9,289 bases of DNA. It comes from Candidatus Omnitrophota bacterium. GTDB lineage: Bacteria; Omnitrophota; Gorgyraeia; Gygaellales; Profunditerraquicolaceae. The position numbers and the translations under genes are program-made. Below the pieces are notes generated by a model, which saw only the letters and a list, made by a program, of their open reading frames with translations, searched no databases and was not told the origin of the DNA. Where the stretch lies: assembly GCA_028706895.1 (NCBI GenBank), contig JAQTVG010000021.1:1-9289 (forward strand). Direction: 5' to 3'. Shown here in pieces: positions 5,975 through 9,289 of this stretch (position 1 is the stretch's first letter; the number at the start of each line of letters is the position of its first letter).

Positions 5975-7864
5975 ATGTCTGCGATTACGCTAACTGAAGA
6001 GCAGCAAAAAGTAGTAGAGCATTTCGGGGCTCCTTTACGTGTTCTGGCGGGACCAGGAACAGGGAAAACGCTTTGCATTATTGAGCGAATTAAGGCATTG
6101 GTTAATCAGCGGAAGATTCAATCAAATACTATCTGCGCTATTACATTCACAAATGCCGCTGCTGGCGAGTTGAGAAGTAGATTGGAACGAGCGGGGATTA
6201 AGTCAGACGTGCTCCCTTACGTTAATACTCTCCACGGATTCGCTATGGGTATTCTAAAGAATCATTTGCAGCGAGCAGGATTGAAGGCTGGCTTTAGGCC
6301 TGTATATGGGATTATTCAGCGTATTCTCACGGAAGATGTTGTTGAGGACTTGAGGCACAAGAATGTTAAATTGAATCGCAATGATATAAGGGATTATGTA
6401 TGCGCTCAGCTGCAAGAAAAGTCTAAGGCGGGGATTCCTTCTCATTTGTCGAGCGACCCAGGAAAAATAAAAACATTAAGAGAATTTTCAAAGCATTATC
6501 ACGAAAACTTAGAATTTTACAACGCCGTTGATTGGGCTGATGTCCTTCACAAAGCTATAGACCTCATTGATTCATATAGTGATGTAAAAACCGAGGTTCA
6601 TTCTAAGACTCAGTATCTTTTAGTTGATGAGTATCAAGACCTTAGCCCATTGGAGCAGGAGTTCGTTGAGAAGATATGCGGTGACGCCACAGGACTGTGT
6701 ATCGTGGGTGACGATGACCAGTGTATTTATGAAACGTTTAGATTCGCAGCACCCCAGGGAATTATTGATTTCCCAAAGAAATATAAAAATGCGGGTCTTT
6801 TATATATTACACTGTGCAGAAGATGTCCTCCTAAAGTGATAGAACCTGCGTTGAAGTTAATTCAGAATAATAAAAAAAGGGTGCACGAAAAGGTCTTAAT
6901 TCCTTTTAACAAAGACAAAAGAGGTTTTGTCGTTACCCTGTTAAAGAAAAGTAAGAAATCAGAGAAAGAATGGCTCGTATCAACAATCCTCGACCTTCTT
7001 AATAAGAAATATCAATACCAGGATATTATGATTTTATTTACCGATAGCAAAATTGCTAAAGATTATATCATCGCTCTCAAAGAAGCCAATATCCCTCTCG
7101 ATGTACAGCTTACAGTTTCCAATATATTCCAGACAGAGTATTTTGTATGGTTGATGGCAACAGTAAAATGGCTTGTCAATAACAACGATAATCTTAGTAT
7201 GCGCCAATGTCTTGCTTATGCCAAACAGATAGGTACAGAAACAATTAGACATCTTCGATTAGAAGCGTTAGCTTCAGACAGCAGCTTGTGGGAAGTAATA
7301 GAGAATGTCACCCAGAACCCCAAAGCATTTAGGAAAATGCGACAGCGGAATAAAGTCATAGCATTTCATAGCTATTTACTCGCTTTACAAAATATCAAAA
7401 AGTTCTCAGATATAGCGGAATCGTTCTTTGCATATTTGCCGGAAACTAAAGAGGACAAAGGGTGCAATGAGTTGTTGGAACACCTAAAAAGATTTGACGG
7501 TCAAGATGAGGCTGTGAAGCTTCCTGACATTTTGGAGGATTTTGAGCAGCGCATCGATTCTGGCGAATTAGAGAACAAACATAAGAAAGAACCAAAAGAA
7601 GTCCGTGTGATGTCTATGCATTCTGCTAAAGGATGCGAAGCACCCATTGTGTTTATTCCTGCTTTAGAAGATGACATAATACCTGGAACATATACCAGTA
7701 ATATTGAAGAAAAAAGGCGTTTATTCTATGTTTCTTTGACAAGAGCGAAGGTTGGTGTTTATTTGACCTGGGCTAAACAGCGCACCGGTCAAGAAATACA
7801 TATGCACGATAGAAAAATGCTGGACAAAAAACAGAGCAGGTTTCTTGATGAAATTTGCCCATAA
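5975..7864 (+). CDS. UvrD/PcrA-like superfamily 1 DNA helicase
   Basis: The 629-aa protein has the full motif set of a UvrD-type ATP-driven 3'-5' DNA helicase: Q motif LTEEQQKVV (6-14), Walker A GPGTGKT (26-32), Ia ITFTNAAAGELRSRL (56-70), TLHGF (85-89), Walker B LLVDEYQDLSPLEQ (215-228), III IVGDDDQCIY (243-252), a divergent IV CRRCPP (281-286), V VRVMSMHSAKGCEAP (543-557) and VI RRLFYVSLTRAK (581-592). It is shorter than PcrA/UvrD (about 720 aa) and lacks the C-terminal extension; the FRFAAP after motif III and CRRCPP mark a smaller UvrD branch often seen in mobile and defence loci, not the housekeeping repair enzyme. No nuclease domain is fused. It sits between an unknown 173-aa gene and a PD-(D/E)XK nuclease gene, suggesting a multi-gene helicase-nuclease unit. 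AGGA 5962-5965 lies nine bases before ATG 5975. Confidence 0.95.
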   Translation: MSAITLTEEQQKVVEHFGAPLRVLAGPGTGKTLCIIERIKALVNQRKIQSNTICAITFTNAAAGELRSRLERAGIKSDVLPYVNTLHGFAMGILKNHLQRAGLKAGFRPVYGIIQRILTEDVVEDLRHKNVKLNRNDIRDYVCAQLQEKSKAGIPSHLSSDPGKIKTLREFSKHYHENLEFYNAVDWADVLHKAIDLIDSYSDVKTEVHSKTQYLLVDEYQDLSPLEQEFVEKICGDATGLCIVGDDDQCIYETFRFAAPQGIIDFPKKYKNAGLLYITLCRRCPPKVIEPALKLIQNNKKRVHEKVLIPFNKDKRGFVVTLLKKSKKSEKEWLVSTILDLLNKKYQYQDIMILFTDSKIAKDYIIALKEANIPLDVQLTVSNIFQTEYFVWLMATVKWLVNNNDNLSMRQCLAYAKQIGTETIRHLRLEALASDSSLWEVIENVTQNPKAFRKMRQRNKVIAFHSYLLALQNIKKFSDIAESFFAYLPETKEDKGCNELLEHLKRFDGQDEAVKLPDILEDFEQRIDSGELENKHKKEPKEVRVMSMHSAKGCEAPIVFIPALEDDIIPGTYTSNIEEKRRLFYVSLTRAKVGVYLTWAKQRTGQEIHMHDRKMLDKKQSRFLDEICP

Positions 7865-7868
7865 AAGC

Positions 7869-7875
7869 AGGAGGG
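7869..7875 (+). promoter_or_regulatory. Shine-Dalgarno site AGGAGGG
   Basis: AGGAGGG ends six bases before ATG 7882. It decides that start over the in-frame TTG at 7855, which lies inside the helicase gene and would put the ribosome site within the coding region. Confidence 0.8.
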
Positions 7876-7881
7876 AAAGCA

Positions 7882-8964
7882 ATGCTATTTACTTATAGCA
7901 AAAATTCAAAAAAGATTTCGTTATACAAGGAAACAGATTTGAAGTCGCACAACATTCTCGAACGGCAAGATATCGAGAAATGGGTTGAGAACTATCCTGA
8001 TATTTTGGGTGAGGAACTGCTGATTTTGAGCACCGAATATGATAAGTTCGATAAGACGGATGAGAGACTTGATTTATTGGCGATTGACAGGAACGGAAAT
8101 ATAGTTATTGTAGAGTTGAAGAGGGACGATAGTGGCAAGACCGTTGAATTACAAGCCATAAAGTATGCGGCCTATTGTTCTAATTTAACATTAGAAGATG
8201 TCGCAGAATTGTATAGGCAATATCTTGAGAAGAAAGGCGTCGTTTGCAATATAGAAGAGGCAGGGAACAAGATTGTCGATTTTATAGAGAACGAAGATTT
8301 TGAAGAGTTAAGCGATAAGCCAAGAATAATCCTGGTATCCAAAGAATTCCGGCCAGAAGTGGCATCGGCAGTAGTGTGGCTTCGGAAATTTAACGTGAAT
8401 ATCATTTGCGTGAAACTCACGCCTTATTCTATAGATAAGGACACAATTGCCTTTGAATCAAACATTCTTATTCCCGTTCCTGAGGTTGAGGAGATTGTTG
8501 TTGGGGCAGAGAGAAAAGAGATTAACGAGTTAACGTTGACTCAACAGGAGTACGTTAAGTTTTATAAGGACTTGTCAGCCAGGCTAAACGCTAAAATTCC
8601 TCGCCAATATCCTAAATCGCTACCTCAGTCGTGGTATCAAATATCAACAGGAGTTGGTGGTGTTCATTTCGAGTGGGCGTTTCACGGGCGTCCGAGGGAT
8701 AGCTTTGAGGTGGGGCTGCATTTTGAGAAGGGCGACAAAGCTCTTAATTCCGAAATGATGGTTTCTTTGGAGAAATTCAAATCTGAAATTGAGCAGAAAA
8801 CTGGAGAAAAGGTCGTTTTCCAGAAAGATTGGAATAGACATTGGTCAAGGCTATATATTGAGAAACAGGAAGGGAGTATGACTGAAGAACTAAAGAAATG
8901 GGCGGTTGATAAACTGGAAATTCTATATAAGATATTGCAGCCAGAACTGAATAAGATAAAATGA
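7882..8964 (+). CDS. PD-(D/E)XK nuclease with DUF4268-type C-terminal domain
   Basis: From ATG 7882 the product is 360 aa. The N-terminal part has WVENYPDILGEEL (34-46), RLDLLAIDRNGNIVIVELKR (62-81) with D64, E78 and K80 as the PD-(D/E)XK catalytic set, and QAIKYAAY (91-98), the Q-x3-Y-type helix. This is the same arrangement as the C-terminal nuclease domain of NucS/EndoMS-type enzymes. The C-terminal part (about 218-355) contains QQEYVKFYKDL, WYQISTGVGGVHFEW and RPRDSFEVGLHFE, typical of DUF4268, a domain found with such nucleases. DNA cleavage is predicted with good confidence; target and trigger are unknown. It follows the helicase by 17 bases and overlaps the next gene by ATGA (8961-8964). 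It is not the DUF4263 protein of Shedu, though both carry PD-(D/E)XK nucleases. Confidence 0.88.
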   Translation: MLFTYSKNSKKISLYKETDLKSHNILERQDIEKWVENYPDILGEELLILSTEYDKFDKTDERLDLLAIDRNGNIVIVELKRDDSGKTVELQAIKYAAYCSNLTLEDVAELYRQYLEKKGVVCNIEEAGNKIVDFIENEDFEELSDKPRIILVSKEFRPEVASAVVWLRKFNVNIICVKLTPYSIDKDTIAFESNILIPVPEVEEIVVGAERKEINELTLTQQEYVKFYKDLSARLNAKIPRQYPKSLPQSWYQISTGVGGVHFEWAFHGRPRDSFEVGLHFEKGDKALNSEMMVSLEKFKSEIEQKTGEKVVFQKDWNRHWSRLYIEKQEGSMTEELKKWAVDKLEILYKILQPELNKIK

Positions 8965-9289
8965 CAAAGTTAAGCAGCCAACCAGTTATTGCTGCGCTCA
9001 AGAAGGAGTTTGGTGGCATATTCAGGATAAGCACTGAATCCGAAAACAAATTCTGTTTTGATGGCGCATCGTATAATCCTGATTTAGTATTCCGGAGAAA
9101 GGACGATAATAGCATTAAGGCGATAATTGAAGTTGAACAAGGGACAAGAAAGCACATTGTTGGTGGAGTGATTACTGCTGACTACTGTATGGGGAAGATG
9201 AGGCAATGCCCACCTATGTTTATTCTTGCCCTAACAGAACAGGATAAAAAAGATTACAAGAAGCGGATAAAAATGTTAAAAACCTATGC
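8961..9289 (+). CDS. PD-(D/E)XK-like protein, N-terminal part (3' end outside window)
   Basis: The frame from ATG 8961 stays open to the window end (109 complete codons). Visible features are a first helix (PVIAALKKEFGGIF, 8-21), NPDLVFRRKDD (39-49; P40-D41), the strand KAIIEVEQGTRKH (53-65; E57, E59) and HIVGGVITADYCMG (65-78), then PPMFILALTE (85-94). PD followed by a hydrophobic strand with E-x-E recalls PD-(D/E)XK nucleases with the usual Lys replaced by Glu; K64 could stand in. Function is therefore a nuclease or nuclease-derived subunit by inference. The start overlaps the stop of the DUF4268 gene (ATGA), so the two are probably co-translated and may form a pair. The C-terminal domain is not visible. 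Confidence 0.7.
   Translation, partial: MTKLSSQPVIAALKKEFGGIFRISTESENKFCFDGASYNPDLVFRRKDDNSIKAIIEVEQGTRKHIVGGVITADYCMGKMRQCPPMFILALTEQDKKDYKKRIKMLKTY

Noticed and set aside
7855..7881. TTG start for the DUF4268 nuclease
   Set aside because: AGGAGGG at 7869-7875 would be inside the coding region; ATG 7882 is correctly spaced from it.
5975..8964. Gabija (GajA/GajB)
   Set aside because: The helicase is UvrD-like as in GajB, but there is no OLD-type ATPase/TOPRIM nuclease; the nuclease is PD-(D/E)XK.
7882..8964. Shedu (SduA)
   Set aside because: The C-terminal region looks like DUF4268 rather than the DUF4263 domain of SduA, and Shedu is a single-gene system.
8777..9157. 126-codon open frame on the minus strand
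   Set aside because: It runs antisense across the end of the DUF4268 gene and the start of the next gene, whose plus-strand frames carry family motifs and an ATGA junction.
1..9289. CRISPR arrays, tRNA or rRNA genes, insertion sequences, attachment-site repeats
   Set aside because: None was seen on reading both strands; no recombinase or transposase frame and no evident direct repeats.

Overview
The window is an AT-rich stretch of bacterial accessory DNA (roughly 40% G+C, judged by eye). Fourteen genes or gene fragments all lie on the + strand with almost no intergenic space. It reads as a piece of a defence or genomic island: a type II restriction-modification cassette, then a run of HEPN, nuclease-like, membrane and helicase genes. 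No tRNA, rRNA, integrase, transposase, CRISPR array, clear promoter or terminator hairpin was seen. The host is uncertain. A small lipoprotein whose C-terminal half (FSNWTTKKQGDTITFYITDG) resembles one I associate with Candidatus Omnitrophota genomes, plus AGGAGG-type ribosome binding sites, suggest a Gram-negative, uncultivated-type bacterium. That is a low-confidence inference.

Region 1 (1-1607) is a restriction-modification-repair operon. It holds the 3' end of a C5-cytosine methyltransferase with an M.HhaI-like target-recognition region, a HinP1I-like restriction endonuclease, and a Vsr mismatch endonuclease. Both the methyltransferase and the endonuclease point to GCGC as the target. Vsr would repair the T:G mismatches left when 5-methylcytosine deaminates. 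The endonuclease has Ser where HinP1I has Gln in its atypical active site.

Region 2 (1649-2205) holds two small ATGA-coupled genes: an unrecognised 89-aa protein and a lipoprotein with a BamE/SmpA-like look. These are cargo or host-type genes rather than obvious defence genes.

Region 3 (2224-5427) holds a HEPN-type protein with RNGFAH, a single-pass membrane protein coupled (TAATG) to a protein with a degenerate PD-(D/E)XK signature (ends in EVT), a TIGR02391/Ymh-family protein with a second HEPN-like RNLTHH motif, a startless ORF remnant, and a small coiled-coil plus membrane-segment protein.

Region 4 (5442-9289) is a tight block: an unrecognised 173-aa protein, a 629-aa UvrD-like superfamily 1 helicase, a PD-(D/E)XK nuclease with a DUF4268-type C-terminus, and the start of another PD-(D/E)XK-like protein cut by the window edge. 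Spacing (11 nt, 17 nt, then an ATGA overlap) suggests co-translation as a helicase-nuclease module. It recalls Gabija in logic, but no OLD/TOPRIM nuclease is present. This block is the best candidate for an undescribed system.
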